DNA of 64,000 nucleotides from Pyrrhosoma nymphula. Taxonomy: Eukaryota > Arthropoda > Insecta > Odonata > Coenagrionidae. Within the stretch, counting starts at the first letter, position 1, and each line of letters begins with the position of its first letter. A model generated the notes under the pieces. The model was given only the letters and a program-made list of their open reading frames with translations, was not told the origin of the DNA and made no database searches. Position numbers and translations under genes: made by a program. The DNA lies in NCBI GenBank assembly GCA_963573305.1, contig OY754331.1:68127275-68191274 (forward strand), given 5' to 3'. Positions 1 to 11,879 of this stretch are shown in pieces.

Positions 1-999
1 ATAGAAATGAGGTAATATTAGTTCGGTTTTCCGTATGCGAGAGAAATAGGCAAAGAAAATTATTCTACTAGTATACGTCATGATGCCCATTATCGGCAAC
101 ATAATTAACAAGAAGCGGGATACAGTAGAAGATAGATTAGAAATAGCATATTTTTCATACGCGGGGAAAAATGTTACGAGAATATTTCGCTGCTGAGCTT
201 GAAGAATGAGGATCAGACGTGGATGTGACCTTCATGACAAAGTTAATGGGGGAAATCAACGAATTGAAGAACAAAAATAATAGATTGTGACAGAACACCA
301 GTTTTATCACGAAAATAGCGTTATGTGGAAAGACGTTCAGAATTCCGTCACCTTGTAAGTAAAAGCCCCGGTTACGTTATATACTGAACAGGTGAAATAA
401 ATAGAATAGCTCTCGCGGATGGCATTGTGCCAGGATAGATGAGTCAATGAAAGTCAGCAAAAAACCTAAGTCTAGGAAACGCTTAAGGGAAACTTTTACC
501 TAACGCTTACTCCTCTCCTAGTTCGTGAAACACGTGCAGTATCGATAGCAGATACGGGCAAATGGAAACAATGAGACTGTTTAGGAAGTTAAAATAAGGA
601 TTTTTGGAAAAACTATTCATTTTCCGCCAAAATGCACGGCTTGTAAGGGTTGGCCACGGTCACAGCATATAAAGAGAGGCCCAATTAGATTTTGCGTATT
701 TTTTTGTGATTATTGTTGCTCCAAACCACCATATTCTCAGCAAGTTCCTTTGGCGGAATGCTAAGCCTGCCCATGCGCTCAGTGATACTTGACGAATAGC
801 ACGTTTAGAAATAGCGCAAAAGGAAAATTGTGTTAACTGTTCATTCAGACCAAATAGACCAATGCATGCCACAAAATTAAACCAATGATCTTCGGGCAAG
901 AAAAATATATACGATTTTAAGAGAATACAAGGAAATCTGAAAACGCAAAAACTTTTTTGGGCGGCGCACAATTTTCTTGTGCGTCTAGTTCATTTGATG
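1..999. other. AT-rich intergenic DNA
   Basis: No gene, RNA or bounded repeat found. A minus-strand open stretch at 660-971 shares a few residues with the translation of 13340-13450 (dispersed repeat C) and is probably repeat-derived. Confidence 0.5.
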
Positions 1000-1425
1000 G
1001 AAATTGAATTGCAATAATGTTTTACCAGTAATAGGTGAAAAACGGGAAAATAATATTTCTCTACCTAATACAAATGCCATTTTCGCAAAAACAGTTCACA
1101 AGAAACAAATACTCCCAGGGCATTGAAAGGTGATAAAGTGTCGGCACAAATTTATCTTAGTTTTCGAAAATTATAATAATTATTAGAGGAGTTGAAATAA
1201 AAATGCGTTAGTTTAATAGAATTGGCGCTGCAGTCGGCTCGTATGGCCGTGAAAGTGAATTAATAAAAAAACGATCGAATAATACCCATATTTTGCGTCT
1301 TAATATTGTTCCTTATTAGTTAAAGGACTGTCCTCAGTGAAAGCAATATTTTCTACGCAGAACATACAACCGATAAGAAGGAATTCAGTATTTGTTTGGA
1401 TTCACGCAGTCTCGGCGGTACCTTC
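1000..1425 (-). repeat. Decayed copy of the TTAA-bounded family
   Basis: On the minus strand, GAAGGTACCGCCGAGACTGC, AATCCAAACAAATACTGAAT and GCCGACTGCAGCGCC match the other copies. The far end near 1040 has TTTTTCACCTATTACTGG. Termini are too decayed to show the target site. Confidence 0.55.
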
Positions 1426-1639
1426 TAAGGAACCGTCTCGTGGCCGTGGTCACTGGGTACATGCGGAGAGGCTAAAGGCAACAATGGAAGTAATTTAGTC
1501 TTTACAATCCACCATGTTCCATGTTCTTCACAAGTGCAATCCCAGCCTATCGGTAATAAGCAGTGGTTAAAGTTGAGAAAAAAATGTTTTTTTATTATGA
1601 TGAATGTAACCAAGAAACTATTGCCAAAGCTAAGATAAT

Positions 1640-2335
1640 TTCAATTTTTTATGTTCTTGTACCTAGGGAGGGCGGAATCATGCGCCGTCCTTAAAAATTT
1701 CCGATAAGCATACAAGTAGATTTCATTTACAGGGTTTTTACAAGATTCTGGAAATGTATTTTCCTGACATTTCTCTGACAAAAAAGTCATTTTCCCTGAC
1801 ATTTTCCTCAAGCGTTTCCTTGACGTTCAGAAAGCAGTGAAAATTTAAGTGCAAATGGAAGTTAATAAAACACACCATTGTTACTTTTACTCATCAAATT
1901 TAATGACAAATTTATGAAACTAAAGCAAAATCAGAAGATGGAACATCGACTCCGGCAACAACGAGCGAACGTATAGTTGGGGTGCGTCGGCCACTGACCA
2001 ATTAATCGACCTTCGTCCTTATTCCATTTTTCCGTGACAGCTCGACGATTTTCCCTGACATTTCCCTGATTTCCCCGACTTGTAACATCCCTGCATTTAA
2101 AGCGAAGTCACCTCTACTTTCTACCCGTGAATCATTTCCCTACGTTATGTCTCACTTCAAAATGTCCACGATGTTTCCATTTATGACAATTAAAACATAT
2201 ATTTCGTCAAAAATCACTGAGCGCAAAGCAATGATTTCAAGCGTAGCGCCTAAGGAACTGGCCAACAATATAGTGGATGCGCGCAACAATCATTACATGA
2301 AACAGCATACGGAGCAACGAATTTGACCTCTCTGC
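1640..2335. repeat. Dispersed repeat C, copy 1 (interrupted)
   Basis: GGCGGAATCATGCGCCGTCC on the left and TGGATGCGCGCAACAATCAT on the right match 13225-13545. The hAT-like element 1730-2093 lies between them. Part of the middle also resembles 660-970 in the opposite sense. Confidence 0.6.
1730..2093. mobile_element. 364-bp hAT-like element
   Basis: Ends CAGGGTTTTTACAAG / CAGGGATGTTACAAG in reverse. CATTTA directly flanks both ends (1724-1729, 2094-2099). The interior repeats words such as TTTTCCCTGACATTT near both ends. It sits inside a repeat whose partner at 13.2-13.5 kb lacks it. hAT targets are usually 8 bp, so the assignment is provisional. Confidence 0.72.
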
Positions 2336-2812
2336 ACACCCACTGCCGTGGCCCTCAAAAACCAGACATTTCTGCTTTTAAACCCTTAACCGCGTTTTCG
2401 CCCCAACGAAGTAGTGATGCTCTCCAACGGACTGTCTTCCTGCGGATTTCTAAATGGGGAGCTGACAATCCTCCGACATGCTCAAACTGGAGAGGATATC
2501 ACCACGTCCATTATAAATTCAAAATTTCAAGTGAAAAAAATTAGCCTAAGCTCATGGAGCTAGAGAGAGGTACATACCTTGATTAAAACGAATGTCTCAA
2601 ATGACAAAATATTTTTTTAGTGAAAACAGAGAGCTGCCGTTTATTCACAGCACAATTATTATTACCATTATTTTGTAGTGCAATATAGCAGCCACAACAA
2701 TTTATTTGGAAGATATCAGCATTAGAAGAGAAGATAAGATAGGAAGCAAAAGAAATGTGACGTTAAGAGATTAAAGATCAAATGGAAGGTAAGAATCACC
2801 AATTCCTAAAAC

Positions 2813-3709
2813 CAGGGATGGCAATCGAAACGAAACGAAAGTAAAAAAATCAGTAAATTTTCAATAGTTTCATTGCTGGGAGCGAAATGTAGAAGCGAAA
2901 ATAAATGGAATTAGACCCGAGGAGCTAAACTCAGGACGAAACGAAATCGGAGTCGAAACTACTCCGGGTCGAAACTAATCAAATGTCCCGGAACGAAACC
3001 AAACACGAATTAAGTTTCACACCGGTGGGATCATGTGCTTCATATTCGCACGGTTTGGTTTCGCACCACACGTGGAATGGTGATTATTTCCTTAACTGAC
3101 GCGTGTATTCACTTGTCTGTGCAGTGATCATGCTTAAGTTAAACTTCGTGCACTAAGATAAGGAAGCATCATTAATGTTGGAGGATCCAACATGACAATT
3201 GAAACAATAATTTTTCATTGCTTATTTTTAAAATCAGAGTAGCATAATGCAGAACAATATAAAGCTAGGAACGTTAAGCTGTTCACTGCATCTTTGAAAC
3301 TGAATAGTTAGCGAGCTCAATTAGTTTAGCGAGCGCCAACAATGGATCTAGCAGGATATTCACGCACGTTTCATGCATAGTATTCAGTAATATTACGATG
3401 AAAATAGACAAATAGTAACACTCAATGTTTTAAACCAATCTCCTTTGCTACAATCACTTATAAATGGGTCGAAACTATTGCATCTTTTCCCCCTCCACTC
3501 TGCTTTTGAGGTTGAAATTAAACTACGTGCAAAGGAATTTAGGATAGTTTCGTTTCGTTCCCGAGAGTAACGTTTCGTCCTGGTTCTAAACTAAACTCCC
3601 TAGTGCATATCATTTCGTACTGGGATGAAACGATACGTGGAACTCTTTATTTTCATTTCACTCCAGGTCGAAACGAAACATATTCGTTTCGTTTCCATTG
3701 CCATCCCTG
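2813..3709. mobile_element. 897-bp hAT-like non-autonomous element
   Basis: Inverted ends of 27 bp start CAGGGATGGCAAT and continue GAAACGAAACGAA with one mismatch. They are flanked by a perfect 8-bp duplication, CCTAAAAC (2805-2812 and 3710-3717). The interior repeats GAAACGAAAC and GGTCGAAACTA in both orientations, as subterminal binding sites would. No transposase is encoded. Confidence 0.93.
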
Positions 3710-3717
3710 CCTAAAAC

Positions 3718-4030
3718 ACAAGGTGATTCACGAAGAACCTGCAATGTTTCAGGAGTTGGTAGGGGATGTGATTTTAAGTACTTTTTGTTCTGTGAAAGTG
3801 GTCGAAACTCCTTAGTCACCGAGATACGGCAACGCAAACATTTGTCAGAAGTATTTACCAGATATCACAAAAACGCCAAAATGCAATTGATTAGTTATGA
3901 AGTAAAACGTGTCTAAGGTGTACTGGAGATTTCTTTTTTGATTAAGCCAAATGATTTTGCCAAGAATGGGAATAAAATTAAAAATTCTACATCTTTTTCC
4001 TCCCGGAAGTTTTTCGTATTCCATAAAATA
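3718..4030. repeat. Dispersed repeat B, copy 1
   Basis: GGTGATTCACGAAGAACC, GAAGTAAAACGTGTCTAAG and TTTTTCGTATTCCAT recur in order at 9665-9990. It lies beside the hAT-like element at 2813-3709. Confidence 0.55.
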
Positions 4031-4252
4031 CAAAAAAAGTCATTCTCAAAAGTAATTTGAAAGAAGAAATTATTTTACCAATTTCAGTTTCCATCTGGAA
4101 AACTTAAAGCAATCATGTTCGAAGGTTGGTCAAGTTTGAGTTAACGTGGAATTGGCTTGAGGGAGCAGTGTCAAGGTCGCATTTTCTGGCGCTTTTTGTC
4201 AGTCGTTTGTTGAATGCTTGAGAGTATAATGAAAAAAAAACACTAATACGCC

Positions 4253-4446
4253 CGGTTTTATGATGTCTGGTTAATGCTAACCGGAATATGACGTAGCCTT
4301 TACGTTAACTAGATGCTAGCTGAGAGATCGGGTTTTGTAAATTACGTCATACTGTCTGTTTCTCAACGTAAAAGTCATTGATGGGAGAACGCATTGACTA
4401 CGACTTTCATACCGAGGAAATAATTAACCTGAGGTTATAAAACCGA
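4253..4446. mobile_element. ~195-bp inverted-repeat element
   Basis: Left CGGTTTTATGATGTCTGGTT and right, in reverse, CGGTTTTATAACCTCAGGTT. The same left terminus begins the insertion at 55166 and a partial copy near 56493. Target duplication not evident. Confidence 0.65.
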
Positions 4447-4639
4447 TCCATAAGACAAGCAAATTGCTACGTTGCCAATCACTAGACAACTGTAACCGAT
4501 TTTAAAAACAACACGGACGATTTCGGTATAGTTAAAAAATCTTATTGATCCTTTGAATGAGAAAAGATGGCTTGCAGCCTGAGCAAAATATTTTCTTGGA
4601 CGCTCTTCAGTAGGTATTTATTTCACGTCGGGTGGAACT

Positions 4640-5010
4640 AACTTGGCGTTATTTTTTCTGCGAACCAATCATATATGTAGCTCGCCCACGCACGCATCAG
4701 TTGCATCTCGTGAGCACGAAAATGTCGTTCCGCGGAAGCGATTCTCCAACCGCACGGAGCCGCAAAAGAAGTGCCCTTAAACCCTTTGCGCGACCACAGC
4801 AAACAGAAGTTCACTACCCCGAAGAAACTGAAGCCTCTCATTTTGAACAGGGCTTCACGCCCGCTAGCTGTAATCGCCTTGACGCCACTTCTTAGGAGAC
4901 GTAGAAGCTCAGACTTATGTTCCTCACCAGTGATTTTTTCGCCTTTTCGAACCGGTACTCTTTGCTTGCCCCGTTCACTCGCCTTCCGACGTACCCCGAA
5001 CATAAGAGCG
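4640..5010. other. CpG-rich patch with a short possible first exon
   Basis: The region is CG-rich and has open frames on both strands. On the plus strand an ATG at 4722 (context AAAATGTCG) opens 57 codons starting MSFRGSDSPTARSRKRSALK. The minus strand has 121 open codons. No domain is recognisable and no clear splice donor follows. A promoter with first exon is possible; so is chance. Confidence 0.25.
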
Positions 5011-5079
5011 AAACATAGTAAACTTTAGCTTTTAAACTAATGGAGACAAGCGACACTTAGTGATATTATTCTACGTTCT

Positions 5080-5321
5080 GGTGGGTTTACACTGGCAAGT
5101 TATTTTCGCAAAAGTTACTTTTTCAAGAGCCTACGCAAGAGTTTACCCTGACGAAATATTTTTCACAAGTTAGTGAGGAGCCAGACCGGTTGCTGTTTAC
5201 AAAGGCAACAATACGATTCCGCAAGCGACACGCTGACTTGCAGAGCCATTTACACGTGCAATTTACGTCGAAAGTTTCAAGTAGGTGACTTGCGCAATAA
5301 ACTTGCCAGTGTAAACCCACC
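5080..5321. mobile_element. 242-bp MITE
   Basis: Perfect 20-bp inverted ends starting GGTGGGTTTACACTGGCAAG. The flanks CGTTCT and TTTAAG show no clear duplication, so the superfamily is open. Confidence 0.85.
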
Positions 5322-6139
5322 TTTAAGAATGATGAAAAGAAATCATCTGGTACAGTTCCACTTAGGTTCTTTATTCCAATCTATTTTAACGTATATTTGT
5401 CATTATCAAAGAAAACATTGACCGGAGATTGCACCACTCATCGTCGTTCGTGAGCGTTGAAGAGTGGTGATGAGCTTCGATATGCGCTAACTTCTAATAT
5501 CTTAAATGGAAAACTACCCTTGATTTCAGCAGAAAAAGCCGCACACTTCTTCGCTTACAACACTAACATTTTACGATGGGAAAACCACAGTGGAAAGGTC
5601 CCTTAAAAAAACCTCTTCGAGACTTATTCAGACGAGCGGCGCACCGCTACCTTTCCGGATCATGGCCCAGAACCGGGCTTCCCCTGAAAAACTTCATGTT
5701 TGACTGACTTTCCTGACTCCAATCGCCCGATGAGAACACTCATGCTGTCGCATTTCCACAGAAAAATCAATGTTAAGGGAAATCCAAAGCCAAATTAATA
5801 TTTTCGGGCGGGTAAATAATTTATTAACTCATTGAAATTAAAATAATATTTTGTAAAGTCGTAGCGAATCATGGTGGCAGTTGCCTGCGCGAAGTTTAAC
5901 GTTGAGGAGGGGAAAGCTTGTGTGGAAGGGAAAGGAGGGGAAAGGACAGCACAACGTAGGCACAACGCTGCCATCATAAATGTATTTCAGTGAAGGGCGG
6001 AAAAGAGTTAAGTAGTTAGTTTCACGACAGTGTTTACGATCCAAACAAAGCTGGATTAAAATACGTTGGTATTGTTTGCAAACCCATCGGGGGAGCTCTT
6101 CTAAACAATTCGATTAAGAGCCATAAAGAGCTGGAAAAT

Positions 6140-6250
6140 TGATGCGAATAATAGACTGAGCATTATGGAGTTAGCAATGAAATTTTGTGACCCTGGGAAC
6201 CCTGGTAGTCGAACACAATGACAACTTTACTTCTCCGTGCGGAGCCACTT
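6140..6250. repeat. Dispersed repeat D, copy 1
   Basis: AGTTAGCAATGAAATTTTGT, GACCCTGGGAACCCTGGTAG and the following 40 bp resemble 17600-17720. Confidence 0.5.
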
Positions 6251-6834
6251 CGTACGAAATGGGCTTTTTCACTAAAAAAAGACCATTAGCGCAACTAACA
6301 CCATGTTTATCCACCGCTATAAAGCAGCTGCTTGTGATGAACCGATCGCAAGAGATAAGCAACTGAGCGGGTTTAGTTTCGAAGTTTGGCTCGTCACCAC
6401 GAAAAAGTACGCGGCTGGCCGTGAAAATCTAACCAACTGGCATGGCACATCCATTGTCAACTCTCACTTCCTTCCAACAGATCTGGCAAAACAACAAGCA
6501 TTCAAACTGTCTCAACGCATTCCAAAGGGTTTAAGCACATCCGTCGAGCCCACTTAACCGTGACGCCTAGCCCAAGCTGAGATAATGGGAACTAGGCAAT
6601 GGTGGCTCGGCTAGCTCATACTCCACGAAAACGAAAATATTTGACATGTTGGAAAAAATGCACAATAATCATTTCTCAATCAAGTCCTGGGCATCGCTAC
6701 TCAAATGCATGGCGATCGGCGGTGTAGCGAAAAAAAGCAACGTTCGATTTAAAAATAAAATTGATATCCGCTTATCTGATACTATAAGATACACACTATT
6801 TAACAGATGGGTTCGAGAATTCTTTCTTCCCGCG

Positions 6835-7650
6835 TATAATTCACATGCATTCATACAAACCCATCACGCCGTTCCCTTTCGGGATAAGGACATGGTCAAA
6901 AAAAGTTAATTCTCGGTGATAGGCCAGCAAAGCTGACTCTGCTTTGATAATTTTCTCCAAAATTCCCAATCTTTACATACTACTTTTGCTTCAGTTACAG
7001 TGCTTCAGTTACAGTGAATTTATTCATACACGCCCTCTTTTTCTCAAGACTCCTAATATTTTAAGAGTATCTCCAACAACATTCACCCATAACTTTCTCG
7101 GTGTACCCCTTCTTCTAACACCATAATCACAGACATACCCATCACGCAATCCCCTTTCTGGATGGACAAAGTTAAAGAACTCAGTTATTGCAGTTAGGCC
7201 TAGGAAAATAGTTCTCTTTTAATAATTTCCTCCATACTCCCCAATCCTTGCACAACGCTTTCGCTTCTATTACATTCATGCATCGCTTCATACACGCCCT
7301 TTTATTCACGACACTCCTAATATTCCTCCTATTAAGAGTCTACCTTCACATTCATGTCTTTCGCAGTCTACTCCGCCTCACACCACTCCATCTGTCACAT
7401 ATTTGTTCCATCATTCGACTCTTATCCCTCAAGAGGATGGTTCTGTCCTATGACACCATTTACTATAAATCTGTTTCTACTATTCGACTCTCATCAATTC
7501 TTTCAACATGGCCAAAACCCACAAAGCACGCTCCTTTCATACATGTCCATTGCCGGAGCATACATTACACATTCTTTCATCCAGTCATTCCTAACCCTTT
7601 CCTTTTCTGCTCTCACCGCAATTTAAAACTCTTAACAGAAGCAGATTGAG
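6835..7650 (-). mobile_element. Two adjacent LINE 3' ends (GHVDRM family), minus strand
   Basis: In reverse complement, 7125-7620 aligns with the 40.5-kb copy, including ATGTATGAAAGGAGCGTGCT, the GGCCATGTTGA block and the ACCCATCACGC 3' end. A second, more decayed 3' end repeats the same landmarks at 6840-7100. Plus-strand open stretches here are antisense shadows. This is either a tandem insertion at a preferred site or a local duplication. Confidence 0.65.
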
Positions 7651-7744
7651 TTACTTCCTCTACCAAAAAAACAACTCGTATTCAGAAATCAATAATTTCC
7701 TCCCCCGAACCCTGGATCCTATACCCTCATTACTTCCGGCTGGT

Positions 7745-7832
7745 GACCTAATCTACATCTACAAAATACCCTGCAAGCCACCTCAGGGGTGTGTAGCAAG
7801 GGGTGAGTATTCACCAACATGAATTACACTAT
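7745..7832 (-). repeat. LINE 3' end with (GTAGAT)n-like tail
   Basis: In reverse: CACCCCTTGCTACACACCCC, GAGGTGGCTTGCAGGG, then TGTAGATGTAGATT. This is a short 3' end of a LINE of the CR1-like group, resembling 47800-47860 on the plus strand. Confidence 0.5.
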
Positions 7833-7897
7833 ACCCTAAAGTTAGTGTAACTACTACGACTAATTATGCATTAGCATAAATCGCTAATGCTTGTCAA

Positions 7898-7925
7898 GAG
7901 GCGAAGCCTCACAAGCATGCACTAC
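7898..7925. repeat. Short hairpin with GGCGAAGCC core
   Basis: ATGCTTGT, then GAGGC-GAA-GCCTC, then ACAAGCAT: two nested pairings around a GAA loop. It shares its core with the hairpin at 62942-62960. Confidence 0.7.
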
Positions 7926-8149
7926 ATTACAGATATTATCACAATGGAGAGGGACCGTTAATATATATGTATTTTGCAACTACACAAACGGAGAGACTCG
8001 AGACTTATGTAGAAAACATGCACGGCGTGCTCTAGTTCTAGGTAACAGATAAGGATTCAAGTATTAGGGAGTACTACTACTACTGAGAGCTACACTACCT
8101 ATCGAAAAACCTAAATAAAGGTCTCATTGGCCGCTGCTATGGTCCCTTA

Positions 8150-8372
8150 AGGCCGTTTTACACGGGGCACGAAAATTCACAACTTCAAAGTACATTTTTT
8201 TTTCAATCGGGAGTGCAATCATTTTCGAATTAGAGCAGGGGCTATTTTTCCATCTCGCGTTCATGCATTCGCGCATGCGTTCTTGCAATTCACGGCTTTA
8301 CACGATGCAATTTGAAATGCACATCGTACGTACATCAGATTGTGCAATTACGTGCCCCGTGTAAAACGGGCT
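8150..8372. mobile_element. 223-bp MITE (copy 1), TTA target duplication
   Basis: Inverted ends AGGCCGTTTTACACGGGGCA / AGCCCGTTTTACACGGGGCA, flanked by TTA at 8147-8149 and 8373-8375. It shares an interior (GAGCAGGGG, CATGCATTC) with the copy at 30335-30557. It abuts the 3' side of a minus-strand LINE fragment. Harbinger-like by target, non-autonomous. Confidence 0.88.
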
Positions 8373-8375
8373 TTA

Positions 8376-8860
8376 TAGTTCGTGGGAAAAATGACATTTT
8401 AAATCTGACCGTTCTGCAGTCTCGTTCCCTAATTTTATTCTCATGATCTGATCTACCGTAGTATGTCGGATTTCGTAAAATATTATCAACGCCGTCAGAG
8501 AATAGACCGGTTTGGAACTTACATAATAGATTGAGTCTAGATTTTAATTGACGGTCTGAAAGCGTTTCCCATCCCAGTTGCTGCAAAAGGTAAGTAACAC
8601 TAACGAGATTATCATAACGGCCTTGAACGTATCTTGCCGATCTTCGCTGCACGCGTTCTAAGTTTCCAAGCCTATCTCATAAGGATCCCAAATACTGGCA
8701 GCATATTCAAAGTGGGGTCTAACGAGGGAGAAGTAGCTGATTTCCCTAACTTTATCGTCGCACTTGCCAAGTACTCTTTTAGCAAATCCCAATTTACGAT
8801 TACCTTGACCGGTAATTTCTAGAATATGTTTACTCCACGAGATATCCTAATACCACCTCC
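8376..8860 (-). mobile_element. CR1/Jockey-like LINE C-terminal fragment
   Basis: The minus strand encodes QRRSARYVQGRYDNLVSVT, then LLQQLGWETLSDRQLKSRLN and FKMSFFPRTIK. Upstream, YAASIWDPYE can be read in the sequence to about 8720. These are the QRRAARYV, YSSVT and LGWxxLxxRR blocks of CR1- and Jockey-type LINE C-termini. The copy is 5'-truncated, and its 3' side abuts the MITE at 8150-8372. Confidence 0.8.
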
Positions 8861-8900
8861 CACACGCCCTTATGGTGGCTCGTAAAACACGTAGATTTTC
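8861..8900 (+). repeat. LINE 3'-terminal fragment
   Basis: Contains CTCCCACACGCCCTTATGGT then GGCTCG and CACGTAGAT, the same terminal block seen at 41845-41925 and 45855-45950. It is only about 40 bp, so assignment rests on shared wording with those copies. Confidence 0.45.
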
Positions 8901-9664
8901 AATATCGGTGATGCCGCCATAAAGGCTTAAAATATTAACTAATTAAAGAACAACCATTAGGGAGAGCTAACTGCAGGTATGTAAGAGATAAACTTAAGAT
9001 TACATGCACGTGATGGTCTACATAAATAAAACAATCTTCAAACTTCGCTAACAACTTTTGAAGTGTGGCAGTGTCGAATATTATACATTATGAATGTTAA
9101 GGTGATTAGTTAAATTTTTTGTGGACAGTTGAAATCAAGAATTCATCCAGCAAGTGTTTTTTAATGACCCTGTATGCCAAAATCTTATATTTCCGCTACC
9201 CTTCCTTAAAGATTCTAAGTATGAGTCACCCACTCCCTCTACTTCCCCTTAACATATTTTCGTGAACTTTCTTCCTATCTTCTTTGATTTTTATCAACCA
9301 TTGTACTTAACGGCTTATCAGTTTCTTTCAGTTTTCCTTCCTTGATTCACTTACATCACTTCCCCACTCCCATGGATATTTGTTTCTCCAATAAAAAATT
9401 ATCCACACTAAAATTTAATACCGACATAGGTTTCAGCAATTCATTGGTCTTATCAAGGTATACTGAACTGCTGAAACAAATTCGGAATTAAGTTTTATAG
9501 TAGATAATATTAAGCTATCACTTATTACTAATTACTTGTGACTTATTTCCGCTAAGTAAAGCCCCTGAAACAGTGTCTTGCATTGGCTTTTTCTTCCTAA
9601 TTTTTCCCCCTTAATTTCCCTTTGTTACCCCTAACTCCTGCTTACCCCTCCATTCTACGCAGAA

Positions 9665-9990
9665 ATGAATGCAGGATGATTCACGAAGAACCGGCAATTC
9701 TTCTGTCCCTTGAATATGCAGTCGATATTTTTTAGTTAATGAGCTACACCAACGAAAACATTTTCTCAGAAACATTTTGCAGTAACTATGAAAACGTCAA
9801 CAAGGAGTGGCGTGCACCAATAGCAATGAAGTAAAACATGTCTGAGTTTTATTTTAAGTTGTGTAACTTTCTTTTCCTGTCGTAATTTATAATCATTGCT
9901 TCCAATTTTAGGATATCGACCGAAATTGTTAAAAATTTTATTCTTAAAAAATTCTTCGTAGAATCAGTATTTTATTTTTAGAAACAAAAA
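9665..9990. repeat. Dispersed repeat B, copy 2
   Basis: GATGATTCACGAAGAACCGG and GAAGTAAAACATGTCTGAG match 3718-4030. No hAT-like neighbour here, so the two elements are independent. Confidence 0.55.
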
Positions 9991-10774
9991 AAACGGGAAG
10001 AAATTAACGTAATCGACTTTCTACTCTTAGCGAAATTATTTTCTTATCTCAATATTCTGCTGAGATATGACATCTTAAGTGACACAGTTCCATAGGCTCA
10101 TTGACTGACGGCTCTTTAAGGGAAAGACAAACTCGTTGATTCGGGGAGAGGTATTTCCTTTCAAACGAATCGTAAGGTCTGTTTGTGGGCTTAAGAAAGT
10201 AAACAATCAAGCGACAACTAATACGTAGCAGATGGTAAGTACATGTATGGAAGTGCACATGTCGTTTTTTTAATTAAACTTTGAAAATGACTGCCAACCG
10301 CTGAAACCATGGTTGGTAAAAAGAAGTTTATCGTGGATAAACACTTTTAAAAGGTTTTCCTTTATCGTTTATTTTTTTCCTACAAAAATTATTTCTAAAT
10401 GCATATATAACGTTAAATAATAACAGCAGTGGACCTTTCCCGTACACAACTCTAAAACTGGGAAATTATCGTTTTAATTCTTTATCAAAGTTATGGAGCT
10501 CTGCTAATGAAACGTGCTATCTATATAACCCACCTACACCTTGATCTTCGTAAATACGCATCCGATACTAGGAATAAATAAAACAATAAAGGGCTGTGGG
10601 TCTGGCCCGATACGATATCGATATTTAACTCGCCGATATTTTTACAATTACGATCCGATACTGACGACGCACAAAACTAGATTCCCCATTGAGTAAAAGC
10701 AACATAAGGTGGCTGGAGCGGTAGTCGTGGGTCACTGAGTGCAATTTTAATAATTTTTTAAGTCGAAAAAAATT

Positions 10775-11190
10775 CTTGTGCCTTATTTCACGTAAGTGCA
10801 CCTGTTTATGCGTTGGAACTCACCATTCAGGCAGTAATGGAAATGATACAAGAATTATATTTAGCATTTTTGTCCTTCATTAAAGCATGTTATGACTAGT
10901 TTTCGGTGAAGTATTCGAAATATAGACCAAATTATATTGAAATATGTTTTTCATTTATGTCGAATACTGGACTCGGCGATACACCTTCATATTTGTTACC
11001 AACACATTACAATAATTATAAATGTATTATCTAGCGTTTAGAAGAAAATCTGTACACATATAATAAATATATGCACGAAATATATGCCATGTGCTATATG
11101 GCTGCGTTACAATAGCATTGAAATGCCAACAAACCAAAACAGTATGACGCAACTTTTTCACTTTTTTCCATAGATATCACTGATGAGAAC
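10775..11190 (+). repeat. Dispersed repeat A, copy 1
   Basis: About 400 bp that match the reverse complement of 56570-56965 along their length, for example CGTTTAGAAGAAAATCTGTA and ATCACTGATGAGAACA. No termini or coding content recognised. Confidence 0.7.
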
Positions 11191-11384
11191 AGGCGGGCAA
11201 AGTTTCACGCCAATCTGTACATAGACTAAGAATCACTACCACCACTTTATGGGGCCTCCTTCCTCATTCTTACTTCCCTGATTTGAAAAAAAATTTTAAA
11301 TAGCTTTTATCTTTGTCACCAATTAAGATAATTGGATGCGGTGTTTAAATGTAAAGATTTTCCTATTTCTTATTGACATTGCCT

Positions 11385-11705
11385 TTAACAAAACATGGAA
11401 ATTTTTTCCACACGTTCCCAAACAGCTCTGCAGCTTGCAGAGGGATTCACGGGCACCCGCACACTTTCAATGGGATATTTGTGCCGCAAAATGTGTACAA
11501 TAAGTTTGTCTCTTTTTCTCAGAGTTTTCATTATGCTTCTTTTCTCTTCCAACAATTCATAAGACTTCTTCATTGGTGATCATCCACGTCAACTATACCT
11601 TAATCATCCCTCGATAACACTACATATCCATTGCTTCCTCGTTTCCGCATCGTTTGCTTAGCATCTGCAACTGCCCAGGCTTCACTGCCTTATATCAGCA
11701 CAGTC
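11385..11705 (-). mobile_element. LINE C-terminal fragment (second family)
   Basis: The minus strand encodes ERSIMKTLRKRDKLIVHILR followed by HKYPIESV, matching the ILRH block of the 53.4-kb copy. Upstream in the same orientation SEAWAVAD corresponds to EAWTFTA. 5'-truncated and mutated. Confidence 0.65.
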
Positions 11706-11707
11706 GA

Positions 11708-11768
11708 AGAATGAATCACTTGGTAATCTTCCACAAACAGAGTGGAAGACTACCAAGTGATTCATTCT
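11708..11768. repeat. 61-nt near-perfect hairpin
   Basis: AGAATGAATCACTTGGTAAT then CTTCCAC is followed by a 7-nt spacer and its reverse complement with one mismatch, giving a 27-bp stem. It sits at the edge of the minus-strand LINE fragment. It could be a local inverted duplication; a small-RNA role is unproven. Confidence 0.85.
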
Positions 11769-11879
11769 GTAAGTATGCCACAACTCCACAAAGTAACTTC
11801 GCCCACCATCACGTTATATATCAGCATGCTCTAAATGTATCTTTTTAAAAAGTAAGTTAATTTTCAGTATCATGATTCT

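Noticed and set aside
7248..7649. 133-codon plus-strand open stretch
   Set aside because: It is antisense to a minus-strand LINE 3' end aligned with the copy at 40.5 kb.
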